Below, in pieces: positions 25,255 through 33,874 of a DNA stretch of 64,000 nucleotides. The stretch comes from an uncultured Flavobacteriaceae bacterium (GTDB lineage: Bacteria > Bacteroidota > Bacteroidia > Flavobacteriales > Flavobacteriaceae), in NCBI GenBank assembly GCA_947497245.1, contig CANMFO010000008.1:1-64000 (forward strand), given 5' to 3'. Each line of letters begins with the position of its first letter. Within the stretch, counting starts at the first letter, position 1. The notes under the pieces were generated by a model that did not search any database, had not been told where the DNA came from, and was given only the letters and a program-made list of their open reading frames with translations. The translations under genes were made by a program, and so were the position numbers.

Positions 25255-27141
25255 TTACTTCACCATTTCGTAGCTGCGCTTAATGAAATTGGTGAGTTCT
25301 TCCCCCTTCAGGAGTCCTTTGGAAAGCCTTGCTAGATCGATCGATTGGTTGATCAAACGTTCCCGTTTCTTGGCGGTCTTGGTGTTCAGGATCTCTCCCA
25401 CCAGTTCGTGATTGGTATTGACGATCAAGTTGTACATCTCGGGCATTCCACCCATTCCGAACATGCCCCCTCCGCCGGTCTGCTGCATCTCTTTCATACG
25501 GCGCATGAATTCAGGTTCGGTGATGATGAACGGCGAGGCATCGCTGTCCATTGCCTCCAATTGTACCGTATAGCTTTTATTCTCGATGACCTCTTCCAGA
25601 TTGGCCTTCAACTTTTCCTTTTCCTCATCGGAAAGCTTTGAAATCTGTGTGTCCTCTTTTTTGATGAGGTTGTCAATGTGATCGGCGTCCACCCGTACAA
25701 ACGACAACTTTTCCTTGGAGGTTTCCAATTTTTGCATCAAATGGCCGATAATGGGCGAATCCATAAGCAATACCTCGTAGCCTTTGGCCTTGGCCGCTTC
25801 GATATAACTGTGTTGTGCCTCCTTGTCCGAGGCATACAAAACCACCAATTTATCATCCTTGTCCGTCTGGGTGGCCTTGGTTTTTTCTTGAAGTTCCTCA
25901 AAAGTGAAGTAACTGCCGTCCACAGTGGGATAAAGGGCAAATTTATCCGCTTTCTCGAAGAACTTCTCTTCGGACAACATCCCGTACTCGATGACAATTT
26001 TTATGTCGTTCCATTTTTTCTCGAAATCCTCACGATTGTTTTTGAAGAGTGAGTTCAATTTGTCGGCCACCTTTCTCGTGATATAGGAAGATATTTTCTT
26101 CACCGCACCGTCCGCTTGCAAATAGGAACGCGATACGTTGAGTGGAATATCGGGTGAATCGATCACTCCCCTGAGCATGGTAAGGAATTCCGGTACAATA
26201 CCCTCCACATTGTCGGTGACGAACACCTGGTTTTGGTAAAGTTGTATTCGGTCTTTTTGAATGTTGAGGTCGTTCGTCAATTTGGGGAAATATAGGATTC
26301 CGGTCAAATTGAAAGGGTAGTCGACATTCAAATGGATATGGAACAAAGGTTCCTCAAATTGCATGGGGTAAAGTTCCCGGTAGAAACCGCTGTAATCCCC
26401 ATCTTTAAGATCGGAGGGCTGTTTGGTCCAAGCAGGACTCGGATTATTGACAATATTGTCCACCTCCTGTGTCGGGGCGGGATCTTCTTCCTTGGCGCCT
26501 TCGGGTTTGGGCAGGGTTTCCGTTTTTGTCCCAAATTTGATGGGGATTGGCATAAACTTGTTGTACTTGCGCAACAGTTCCGAAATGCGGTTGTCCTCCA
26601 AGAACTCGGTGGAGTCGTCCGCAATATGAAGAATAATTTCGGTGCCGCGATCGGTTTTCTTCCCCTCCTTTATGCTGAACTTGGGGGAACCGTCACAGGA
26701 CCAGTGCACTGCGGGCTCATCCTTGTAACTCTTCGTGATGATCTCTACTTTTTTGGCCACCATGAAGGCCGAGTAAAAGCCCAGACCAAAATGACCGATA
26801 ATTCCGGTTTCCTTGGCGCCGTCCTCGTATTTGTTCAGAAACTCCTCGGCCCCGGAAAAGGCCACTTCATTGATATATTTCTTGACCTCTTCCTCGGTCA
26901 TCCCGATGCCTTGATCGATCAAATGTAATTTTTTCCCTTTTTTATCGACTTTAACTTCAATGATGGGATTACCATATTCCACTTTGGCCTCCCCGATGGA
27001 GGTTATATGCCGTAACTTTAGGGTGGCGTCGGTCGCATTGGATATGAGTTCTCGAAGAAATATTTCGTGGTCGCTGTAAAGAAATTTTTTGATCAGTGGA
27101 AAAATATTGTCCACCGATACGTTGATTTTGCCTGTTGCCAT
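25255..27141 (-). CDS. htpG: Molecular chaperone HtpG (Hsp90)
   Basis: The 628-residue cytosolic chaperone has the GHKL ATPase domain at its N-terminus: RELISNATDATLKLRH, the DQGIGMTEEEV segment and GHFGLGFYSAFMVAKK. A middle domain with conserved RSYLQADGAVKKISSYI follows, and a C-terminal dimerisation region with a Met/Gly-rich stretch (QQTGGGGMFGMGGMPE). Length and motifs are full. It is preceded by a near-ideal vegetative promoter, and a strong terminator follows. It assists late folding of client proteins, especially under heat stress. Confidence 0.95.
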   Translation of the reverse strand: MATGKINVSVDNIFPLIKKFLYSDHEIFLRELISNATDATLKLRHITSIGEAKVEYGNPIIEVKVDKKGKKLHLIDQGIGMTEEEVKKYINEVAFSGAEEFLNKYEDGAKETGIIGHFGLGFYSAFMVAKKVEIITKSYKDEPAVHWSCDGSPKFSIKEGKKTDRGTEIILHIADDSTEFLEDNRISELLRKYNKFMPIPIKFGTKTETLPKPEGAKEEDPAPTQEVDNIVNNPSPAWTKQPSDLKDGDYSGFYRELYPMQFEEPLFHIHLNVDYPFNLTGILYFPKLTNDLNIQKDRIQLYQNQVFVTDNVEGIVPEFLTMLRGVIDSPDIPLNVSRSYLQADGAVKKISSYITRKVADKLNSLFKNNREDFEKKWNDIKIVIEYGMLSEEKFFEKADKFALYPTVDGSYFTFEELQEKTKATQTDKDDKLVVLYASDKEAQHSYIEAAKAKGYEVLLMDSPIIGHLMQKLETSKEKLSFVRVDADHIDNLIKKEDTQISKLSDEEKEKLKANLEEVIENKSYTVQLEAMDSDASPFIITEPEFMRRMKEMQQTGGGGMFGMGGMPEMYNLIVNTNHELVGEILNTKTAKKRERLINQSIDLARLSKGLLKGEELTNFIKRSYEMVK

Positions 27142-27199
27142 ATTTAAAGTTTTTTTCAGGAAAGAGGATAGCCCCTCCTATTAATTTGAACAAATTGAA

Positions 27200-27229
27200 C
27201 AAAAGTAGTGGTCAAAAAAAATACCACAA
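27200..27229 (-). promoter_or_regulatory. Promoter of htpG
   Basis: On the minus strand TTG (27229-27227), 19 bases, then TACTTTTG (27207-27200) fit the Bacteroidota -33/-7 consensus exactly, 59 bp before the start codon. Confidence 0.75.
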
Positions 27230-27350
27230 TGGACAAGTGTGACAAACTGGCACAAAATATTTGCCCGGATGGCCAAAGGACAGAATGGCCCCGGAAAAAC
27301 ACGAAAATGGAGTCGGTCATGGTTTTGGCCGAAAGTTTAACAAAACTTTT

Positions 27351-27392
27351 TGTTTAATATTTTTACAAAATCATTAAACATTATTATCTTTG
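27351..27392 (+). promoter_or_regulatory. Dyad operator and promoter of a short transcript
   Basis: TGTTTAAT (27351-27358) and ATTAAACA (27373-27380) are perfect arms with a 14-base spacer, followed at 27385-27392 by TATCTTTG, an exact TAnnTTTG element. A third similar half-site, GTTTAACA, lies at 27335-27342. The -33 position (TTTTAC) falls inside the dyad, so a bound regulator could act as in MerR-type promoters. Confidence 0.6.
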
Positions 27393-27398
27393 AGTATG

Positions 27399-27513
27399 AT
27401 TGTGCAAAGAAAACTGTTATGAAAAAGATTTTGATCGCATAATCATTGTTTGATTATTTATTGGTTAGGTTGTTTGAAGACGTGCTTCCCACCGGAAGCA
27501 CGTCTTTGTTTTT
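27399..27513 (+). ncRNA. Probable small RNA or leader with terminator (about 115 nt)
   Basis: A transcript starting about seven bases after the -7 element would run to the terminator at 27477-27513. Inside it only ATG AAA AAG ATT TTG ATC GCA TAA (27419-27442), a seven-residue peptide, is a possible coding sequence. The following 35 bases are AT-rich and lack stable pairing. The next gene begins 300 bp further on and has its own -7 element, so this looks like a separate small RNA or a very short mRNA, not a leader of that gene. Predicted from sequence only. Confidence 0.55.
27477..27513 (+). terminator. Strong intrinsic terminator of the short transcript
   Basis: AAGACGTGCTTCC and GGAAGCACGTCTT form a perfect 13-bp stem with loop CACC, followed by TGTTTTT. 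Confidence 0.9.
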
Positions 27514-27750
27514 AAGGGACACTTTTTCAAAACCTTAGGACATGGGTATGAAGCGTGTGCTCCAAAAGGGTAAAAGCGCCCCGTCGTCAAATTTCAATAC
27601 GAACCGAGATGGTACTCCGGAATATTTTCGGTTTGGGGCCCGAACCTTTCGGACCGGTGCGGCGGGCCCCTAATTCCCTTGGTAGAAGGGGCGGTGGACT
27701 TTTGAAAATACCCGTAGTGCGGTTTCGAACCTTTTGCGAAGGCCAGTATA

Positions 27751-27758
27751 TATTTTTG
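27751..27758 (+). promoter_or_regulatory. Probable -7 element of the KAS III gene
   Basis: TATTTTTG matches TAnnTTTG and lies 62 bp before the ATG. Confidence 0.5.
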
Positions 27759-27820
27759 GTTATCTTAGTCATTACATTCAAGAGCAGCTCACTTTTTCAT
27801 CTACCTAAACAGACCATGGC

Positions 27821-28831
27821 ATGTACAATTCAAAAATAAAGGGACTTGGCCATTACGTCCCCGAAAATGTGGTCAGCAACGACGACCTTTCCAAAATAAT
27901 GGATACCAATGATGCCTGGATTCAGGAAAGAACGGGTATCAAGGAGCGCAGGCATGTCGTCAAAGGGGATGGGGACACCACTACTACCATGGGGGTAAAG
28001 GCGGCCAGATTGGCCATAGAACGTGCCGGAATCGATAAGGACGACATCGATTTCATTATTTTCGCGACCCTTAGCCCGGATTACTATTTTCCCGGACCCG
28101 GCGTACTGGTACAGCGAGATCTGGGAATCAAGACGGTAGGTGCCTTGGATGTCAGAAACCAGTGTTCGGGATTTGTATATGCCATTTCGATAGCGGACCA
28201 GTACATTAAAAGTGGAATGTACAGGAACATTCTTATCGTTGGCTCAGAAGTTCATTCACATGGTCTGGACATGAGCACCCGCGGCAGGGCGGTATCCGTC
28301 ATTTTTGGCGATGGTGCAGGGGCAGCTGTCATCGGTAGGGAAGAGGACACATCCAAAGGAATACTCTCCACCCATCTGCACTCGGAAGGGCAGCATGCCG
28401 AAGAACTTTCCGTTTTGGCCCCGGGAATGGGAAATCGATGGGTCAGCGATATAATCGCGGATAACGATCCCGATGACGAATCGTACTTTCCCTATATGAA
28501 CGGACAGTTTGTCTTTAAAAATGCGGTAGTACGTTTTAGCGAAGTGATTATGGAAGGCTTGGCCGCCAATAACCTTCAACCTACCGATATCGATATGTTG
28601 ATACCCCATCAAGCAAATCTCCGCATCTCGCAGTTTGTCCAAAAGAAATTCGGATTGGGTGATGACCAAGTGTTCAACAATATCATGAGTTACGGAAATA
28701 CTACGGCCGCTTCCATACCCATTGCCCTGACCGAAGCATGGGAACAAGGAAAGATAAAGGAAGGCGATCTGGTGGTCCTTGCCGCTTTTGGCAGCGGTTT
28801 CACATGGGGCAGTGCCATCATCAAGTGGTAG
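27821..28831 (+). CDS. 3-oxoacyl-ACP synthase III family protein
   Basis: The 336-residue thiolase-fold enzyme has the Cys-His-Asn triad of ketoacyl-ACP synthase III: Cys115 in DVRNQCSGFVY, His263 in LIPHQANLRI and Asn293 in MSYGNTTAAS. FabH condenses an acyl-CoA with malonyl-ACP to start fatty acid synthesis. In branched-chain-fatty-acid bacteria it sets chain type. The sequence lies closer to the FabH-like group than to canonical FabH, and Bacteroidota often carry several copies, so I leave the symbol empty. It stands alone between its own -7 element and a terminator. Confidence 0.9.
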   Translation: MYNSKIKGLGHYVPENVVSNDDLSKIMDTNDAWIQERTGIKERRHVVKGDGDTTTTMGVKAARLAIERAGIDKDDIDFIIFATLSPDYYFPGPGVLVQRDLGIKTVGALDVRNQCSGFVYAISIADQYIKSGMYRNILIVGSEVHSHGLDMSTRGRAVSVIFGDGAGAAVIGREEDTSKGILSTHLHSEGQHAEELSVLAPGMGNRWVSDIIADNDPDDESYFPYMNGQFVFKNAVVRFSEVIMEGLAANNLQPTDIDMLIPHQANLRISQFVQKKFGLGDDQVFNNIMSYGNTTAASIPIALTEAWEQGKIKEGDLVVLAAFGSGFTWGSAIIKW

Positions 28832-28846
28832 CTCCCTATTAAAATA

Positions 28847-28873
28847 AAGCCCTGACGATACCGTCAGGGCTTC
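28847..28873. terminator. Intrinsic terminator after the KAS III gene
   Basis: AAGCCCTGACG pairs perfectly with CGTCAGGGCTT with a short loop; convergent genes end on both sides of it. Confidence 0.88.
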
Positions 28874-28936
28874 TTTCGTCGACGACCAACAACGAGTTAC
28901 CAACCTATCCCCGTCAATTGGCGTTGTCAACGCATG

Positions 28937-31384
28937 CTATAGGATGCCCCCGCTTCCCTGCTTGGTATTGCTGTCTCTTCTCTTACGCTGCGATGCCCTG
29001 TTTTTTCCACTTCCGAACATATACGAAAGGCCGGCATATACATTTTGACTTTCCCAGTTGAACTGACCGTTTTGTACAAAGGGCCTGTCCGAGTCGAAGG
29101 CAAAACGCATGGTGTTGAAAACATCGTTGAAATTGAGGCTGAAGGTCCCTTTGCCCTGGGCAAAACTATACCGGGCCCCGGTGTTCACAAAATACATGGG
29201 CTTCACCTTAAACTGAATATTCTGATTCCTGCCCCTATAGAACCCGAACAACTGAAATGTCAACTTCTTGGTGGCCTTGAAGCTGTTGTTCATCCGAAAG
29301 TTCCATGCAGTATTGTCCACTTCCACCGTTTCCACTGTAATATCATTTACGGTAGCTGATGAATTGTCGGTTGCCAAACTTTCGGTAACTCCCCTTTGTG
29401 TCTGGGAAAAGAGATCGAAACTGGCATTGATGCTCCACCATTTGGTAGGCTTATAATTGGTTGAGGCTTCCAGGCCATAGGCCGAGGTGTCGTCAAAATT
29501 ATCAAAGGTGAGGATCATCTTGTTCAAATCCAGGCGGTCCACATAGATGGCCCTGCTGATGTCGTCTTTGATTCTTCTGTAGAAAACGCCCGCTGTAATG
29601 CTTCCCTTTTCCAACCGCCGCGTGTAATTCGCTTCGAAGGAATCGGTGAACTGGGGCAGCAGGCTCGGGTTGCCCAAAGAGGAGATCAAAGGCGTGGACC
29701 ACTCCCGAATCGGGTTTACCTGCGAGAGTCCGGGCCGGTCGACACGTCGGCTATAGCTCAACTGAAACTGGTTTTTTTCGGTCGGGGAATAGGTAAGGAA
29801 CGCAGATGGGTACACCTGTGTATATTTGTCGTCAAAAGCTCTTACCGCATTGGTGTCGGCCTTTACGGTCACATCCTCGACCCTGATCCCGGCCTGGTAC
29901 GACCACTTCTCATAATTCTGGCCAAATGTTGCATAGGCCGAGTAGATGTCCATTCCATACACGAAATCGGTATCCGGGGTAGGGATCAAATTGCCGGCCG
30001 AATTAAAGGACAGGCCGGTCGAGGCGTAGTCCACATTGGTTTCGAAAACCCTGGCCTCTAGACCAACTTCCAATTTTGATATTGAATCCAACGGATTTAC
30101 ATAGTCCAAATTTGCGATGGTCTGGGTACGTTTGGTATCCACAAAGTCTTGGTAGTTTGGAAAAACAGATGCACCGGTGGAGTCGAAATTAGCATCCTCA
30201 TCGTTTTTGAACCGATTGTAGTCCACTTCCAGCTCAATATTATGGCCTTCTTTCTTAAAATTAAGTTTGTAGTCAAAGTTGTACTGTTCGCTTGAATTTT
30301 CTTGGTCGCTCCTAAAAAACTGGGTGGTGTTCCTGGAGGCTTGGTCAAAATACTGTACATCGGTAATGCCCCTGAACGATCCATCGTACCGGTTTTGATT
30401 GGTAAAGAAAGAGATGGTGTTGTTGTCGTCTAAAAAGAAATCGACACCCAACTTGTACAGGTGCGATTTGTTGTTGTCAAAGAAATCGAACCTTTGTTCG
30501 GAGTTTTCACCGGTTCGAAAAATAAAACCGTTGTTGACATACTTCCCGATGTTGTTGCCATAGTTCCCGTACAGGTTAAATTTCCCGTTGCGATAGTTTA
30601 GATCGATCGAACTGTTGAACTTTGCTTCCCGGCCCACGGTGAGCCCTGTGTTCAAAGTTCCATTAAAACCGATATTGGCGTTTTTGTGCAAGACGATGTT
30701 AATGATGCCGCTCATTCCCTCCGGGTTGTATTTGGCCGATGGATTGGTGATCAATTCTATTGATTTTATCGAGGTGGAGGGGATCTGGCGAAGCAGTTGG
30801 GCGACCGGCACGTTCGAGAGTTTGCCATCTACCATGACGCGCACATTGGAATTGCCCCTTAAGGTCAGCTCACCGGTTTGCTGATCTACGTTCACCGAAG
30901 GGATGTTGTTCATGATATCGGACGCGGTCGCACCGGCAGTGGTCAGATCTTTCCCCACATTGATTACCTTTCGGTCTATTTTTTGCTCAATGGTAGTGCG
31001 TTCCCCGACCACTTCCACTCCGGAGAGGGCTTCGGCCTCTTCTTCCATTACAATGGTGCCCAGGTCTAATTTTCTTTGCTTTTTTGAAATGGTGATTTTT
31101 TGGGAATGGGTCTTGTAACCGATAAACTGAACTTCAAAGAGAAGGTCTTGTTCGGGCAACCTCTTCAATTCAAAGGTTCCGTCCTCTTCAGTGATTCCCC
31201 CGGTAATCGTTTCGGACCCGTCTTGCGATTTGATAACAACGGCGGCGAAGGCCACTGGCTGCTGGGCTTGGTCAACGACCTTGCCGCTAACGGTTCCGAC
31301 CCTTAGATCTGATGGAATTGGAGAATGGCCAGCGGAGATTGCACCATAACAAAGTAGTGCAAAAAGTAATAGTACTTTTTTCAT
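28937..31384 (-). CDS. TonB-dependent receptor-like outer-membrane protein
   Basis: The 815-residue protein has a signal peptide (MKKVLLLFALLCYGAISA), a carboxypeptidase-regulatory-like beta domain (residues about 30-115, GTVSGKVVDQAQQPVAFAAV), a plug region (about 125-225, with GNSNVRVMVDGKLSNVPVAQ) and a large barrel of the outer-membrane beta-barrel type 3 family. Members import or bind unknown ligands; a TonB box is not clear, and no SusD partner is nearby, so it is unlikely to be a polysaccharide receptor of the SusC type. The last residues are Ser/Lys-rich, which is unusual for a barrel end. Confidence 0.9.
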   Translation of the reverse strand: MKKVLLLFALLCYGAISAGHSPIPSDLRVGTVSGKVVDQAQQPVAFAAVVIKSQDGSETITGGITEEDGTFELKRLPEQDLLFEVQFIGYKTHSQKITISKKQRKLDLGTIVMEEEAEALSGVEVVGERTTIEQKIDRKVINVGKDLTTAGATASDIMNNIPSVNVDQQTGELTLRGNSNVRVMVDGKLSNVPVAQLLRQIPSTSIKSIELITNPSAKYNPEGMSGIINIVLHKNANIGFNGTLNTGLTVGREAKFNSSIDLNYRNGKFNLYGNYGNNIGKYVNNGFIFRTGENSEQRFDFFDNNKSHLYKLGVDFFLDDNNTISFFTNQNRYDGSFRGITDVQYFDQASRNTTQFFRSDQENSSEQYNFDYKLNFKKEGHNIELEVDYNRFKNDEDANFDSTGASVFPNYQDFVDTKRTQTIANLDYVNPLDSISKLEVGLEARVFETNVDYASTGLSFNSAGNLIPTPDTDFVYGMDIYSAYATFGQNYEKWSYQAGIRVEDVTVKADTNAVRAFDDKYTQVYPSAFLTYSPTEKNQFQLSYSRRVDRPGLSQVNPIREWSTPLISSLGNPSLLPQFTDSFEANYTRRLEKGSITAGVFYRRIKDDISRAIYVDRLDLNKMILTFDNFDDTSAYGLEASTNYKPTKWWSINASFDLFSQTQRGVTESLATDNSSATVNDITVETVEVDNTAWNFRMNNSFKATKKLTFQLFGFYRGRNQNIQFKVKPMYFVNTGARYSFAQGKGTFSLNFNDVFNTMRFAFDSDRPFVQNGQFNWESQNVYAGLSYMFGSGKNRASQRKRRDSNTKQGSGGIL

Positions 31385-31764
31385 TTGATGTTCGTTTATT
31401 GATTGATTGACTGATGTTGCTTAGTAGACGACAACGGTTGGCACATGTTACAACTTAATCCAATTTTAACATTTGCCGCCAAAACTCGGAGGATGGAGGA
31501 ATTATCCGCTTTCCGAAATTTGAAAATACCGTCTATTTCCAGTATCCCTACGTGCAAAGGGCACCAAACACAAAACCCTGACATTGCTGCCAGGGTTTCT
31601 GTTATCGACTCTGCTATACTAAACACTAACCATTAACTATAAACATATAGCTTTGTCAATAACTAAAAGTTTACATGTCCCTTGTAATTTCCAAGGCCAT
31701 AAATAGACGAACTTTTTCGAACATAGTTACATTTTGGCCGTAACTTTAACATGCTAATTAACAA
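31385..31764. other. Intergenic region between the TonB-like gene and the CoA-binding gene
   Basis: These 380 bp hold a hairpin (31573-31598), a perfect plus-strand TAGCTTTG (31648-31655) and a short tetranucleotide-like repeat TTGATTGATTGACTGATG in the TonB-like gene leader. A 76-codon minus-strand frame (31626-31396, GTG start, two CxxC motifs) exists but I do not call it a gene. Confidence 0.55.
31573..31598 (-). terminator. Hairpin with minus-strand T run
   Basis: AAACCCTG and CAGGGTTT flank a ten-base loop; the T-rich side (TTTTGTGTTT) is on the minus strand, where no gene ends. It may end an unannotated minus transcript. Confidence 0.45.
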
Positions 31765-32124
31765 ATGGGTAAAACACTTATTCTTGGGGCATCCCTTAAA
31801 TCGAACCGTTATAGCAATTTGGTGGCGAATCGCCTTCTAGACCACAACATCAAAATTGAAGCGTTCGGCTTAAAAAAAGGTAAAATTAGGGAAGTGCAAA
31901 TAAAGGACAATTTTGAAGATTTTCAAAACATTCATACGGTTACTTTGTACGTTGGGGCAGGCCGCCAGCCTGAATATTACGGGGATATCCTGAAATTGAG
32001 GCCGAAAAGAGTCATCTTTAATCCGGGAACGGAAAACCCGGAATTTTACAAGTTGCTCAAAGACAACGGTATAGAAGTTGAGGTAGCTTGCACCTTGGTT
32101 TTGTTGGCTACAGACCAATACTAA
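31765..32124 (+). CDS. CoA-binding domain protein
   Basis: The 119-residue Rossmann-fold protein belongs to the CoA_binding_2 (YccU-like) family, opening with the dinucleotide-type loop TLILGASLKSNRYSNLVANR and ending near GIEVEVACTLVLLATDQY. The ATG at 31765 gives a complete domain of normal length. Family members bind coenzyme A; the biological role is unknown. It is a single gene convergent with the symporter gene. Confidence 0.88.
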   Translation: MGKTLILGASLKSNRYSNLVANRLLDHNIKIEAFGLKKGKIREVQIKDNFEDFQNIHTVTLYVGAGRQPEYYGDILKLRPKRVIFNPGTENPEFYKLLKDNGIEVEVACTLVLLATDQY

Positions 32125-32192
32125 ATCCGTGGGAATAGGGTATCGGAATATTCTGATATAAATTTAACATATACCGATATAGATTTTATCGA

Positions 32193-33692
32193 TCAAACTG
32201 TCGGTTTGGTCGATTGGACGTTTTTCGATCGCTTTCCTTTTTTCCTGATCAACCACAGTCCAATAAAGGTCAATAGCCCATTGATGGGCAACAATTCATA
32301 GCCCACCTGATACCCTCCCAACTTTTCCGCCGGTACGTTGGCCAGCCCCAAAATGGTCAGGACCGACATCAGGGCCACGATCCAGACATATCGGTCCTTT
32401 AGTTCGTGTTTGGTGAAAATTCCGAAAGCGAAAAGCCCCAAAAGGGGGCCGTAAGTATATCCAGCGACCTGTAGGAGGCCATCTATTACATTGGTATCGA
32501 GTACATGCTTAAAAACGATCACCACAAGGATGAGCAAGATGCTCATTCCCACATGGGTGGTCTTTCGTATTTTCCGTTGTTTTGCTTCCGGTTTTTTATC
32601 GATTCCCAGAAAATCCACGCAGAAGGAAGTGGTCAAGGAGGTCAATGCACTATCCGCGCTGCTATAGGCTGCTGCGATCAGCCCCAACATAAAGGTGGCG
32701 GCCACGGTTATGCCCAGATCACTGTTCAGGGCAATTTCTGGAAACAACAGGTCCGACTTGGGTTTACCGTCCATTAATGGAAGGGCAATTTCGAACCTTT
32801 CCGCATAAATGTACAACAGGGCCCCGAGCAACATAAATACAAAAGTGACAATGACCATTACAATGCTGAAACTGACCATGTTTTTTTGCGAATCCTGCAA
32901 TGTCTTGCAGGTAAGGTTCTTTTGCATCATGTCCTGATCTAGACCTGTCATGCAAATGGTTACGAACATGCCTCCCAGAAACGATTTGATCAAATGGTTT
33001 TTGGCCAGGAAATCGTCGACAAAAACGATCTTGCTGTACGTTTTCAGTTCGTTGGAAGCCAAAAATTCACCAAAGCTCCAGTCCAATTGTTTCAGAATAA
33101 AATAAATGGAAAGTCCTACGGAAATCAGCATGAACAGGGTCTGCAAGGTGTCGGTCCATACAATGGTCTTGATCCCGCCCCTGAAGGTATAGATCCAGAT
33201 CAACAAAATGGATAGGGTTACCGTTACCTCAAAGGGAACGCCCCAGGCATCAAAAACAAACTGTTGCAGTACAATGGCGACCAAAAACAAACGGAAGGCG
33301 GCCCCCAGGACCCTCGAAACAAAGAACGAAACGGCCCCGACCTTATAGCTCACAAAGCCGAAACGTGTATCGAGATACTCGTAGATCGAAGTTACATTTT
33401 GCCTGTAGTAGATGGGAAGGAGCACGTAGGCGGTGACCATATACCCCAAAAAATACCCGAAGACCACCTGCATATAGCTGAACTCAGAGTCGGCCACCCA
33501 ACCTGGAACGGAAATAAAGGTGACCCCCGATAAAGAGGCCCCCACCATTCCAAAGGCCACCAGATACCACGGAGATTGCTTTCCCGCTTTAAAAAAATCG
33601 AGATTGGAGTCGTTTTTTCCGGTAAAATAGGAGATCAGCAACAGCAGTAGAAAATAACCGCCGATAAGGAACAAAATGTGGGTGGGTGTCAT
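32193..33692 (-). CDS. Sodium:solute symporter (SLC5/SSS family)
   Basis: The 499-residue protein has about 13 hydrophobic helices and SSS hallmarks, including [20 protein letters not shown] in helices 1-2 and [20 protein letters not shown], the sodium-site region of helix 8. Substrates in this family include sugars, amino acids and vitamins; the exact solute cannot be read from sequence. It is divergent from the CBM9/serine-hydrolase lipoprotein at 33875 with 182 bp between starts, a link that suggests the hydrolase releases the substrate it takes up. Confidence 0.9.
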   Translation of the reverse strand: MTPTHILFLIGGYFLLLLLISYFTGKNDSNLDFFKAGKQSPWYLVAFGMVGASLSGVTFISVPGWVADSEFSYMQVVFGYFLGYMVTAYVLLPIYYRQNVTSIYEYLDTRFGFVSYKVGAVSFFVSRVLGAAFRLFLVAIVLQQFVFDAWGVPFEVTVTLSILLIWIYTFRGGIKTIVWTDTLQTLFMLISVGLSIYFILKQLDWSFGEFLASNELKTYSKIVFVDDFLAKNHLIKSFLGGMFVTICMTGLDQDMMQKNLTCKTLQDSQKNMVSFSIVMVIVTFVFMLLGALLYIYAERFEIALPLMDGKPKSDLLFPEIALNSDLGITVAATFMLGLIAAAYSSADSALTSLTTSFCVDFLGIDKKPEAKQRKIRKTTHVGMSILLILVVIVFKHVLDTNVIDGLLQVAGYTYGPLLGLFAFGIFTKHELKDRYVWIVALMSVLTILGLANVPAEKLGGYQVGYELLPINGLLTFIGLWLIRKKGKRSKNVQSTKPTV

Positions 33693-33874
33693 TTAAATAT
33701 TTTTCATGGTAAAATACAAAAACTAAGTCAGCTGATGGCAAATACCGGCCTTGTGCCAAGAAAATGCGGTTCTGAGTTTTTTGTATATTTCTATGCCTTT
33801 TGGTGTAACAGTTTGATATTCAGGTCATCATTGATAATGCATTCCGTCAACAATCTAAACCATAATAGTTCGTC

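Larger units (their letters stand above)
27142..27820. other. Long intergenic region between htpG and the KAS III gene
   Basis: These 679 bp hold the htpG promoter (minus strand), a dyad and promoter (27335-27392), a probable small RNA (27399-27513), and a -7 element (27751-27758) for the ketoacyl synthase gene. No protein gene longer than a few codons is supported; frames in 27540-27820 are GC-rich and unlike real genes here. Confidence 0.7.

Noticed and set aside
27250-27280. A TGGCAC...TTGC sequence upstream of htpG resembling a sigma-54 promoter
   Set aside because: The spacing between GG and GC is 12 rather than 10 bases, and a good vegetative promoter is present closer to the gene.
31397-31415. 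Tetranucleotide-like repeat TTGATTGATTGACTGATG in the TonB-like gene leader
   Set aside because: It has only about four imperfect units, too few to suggest phase variation.
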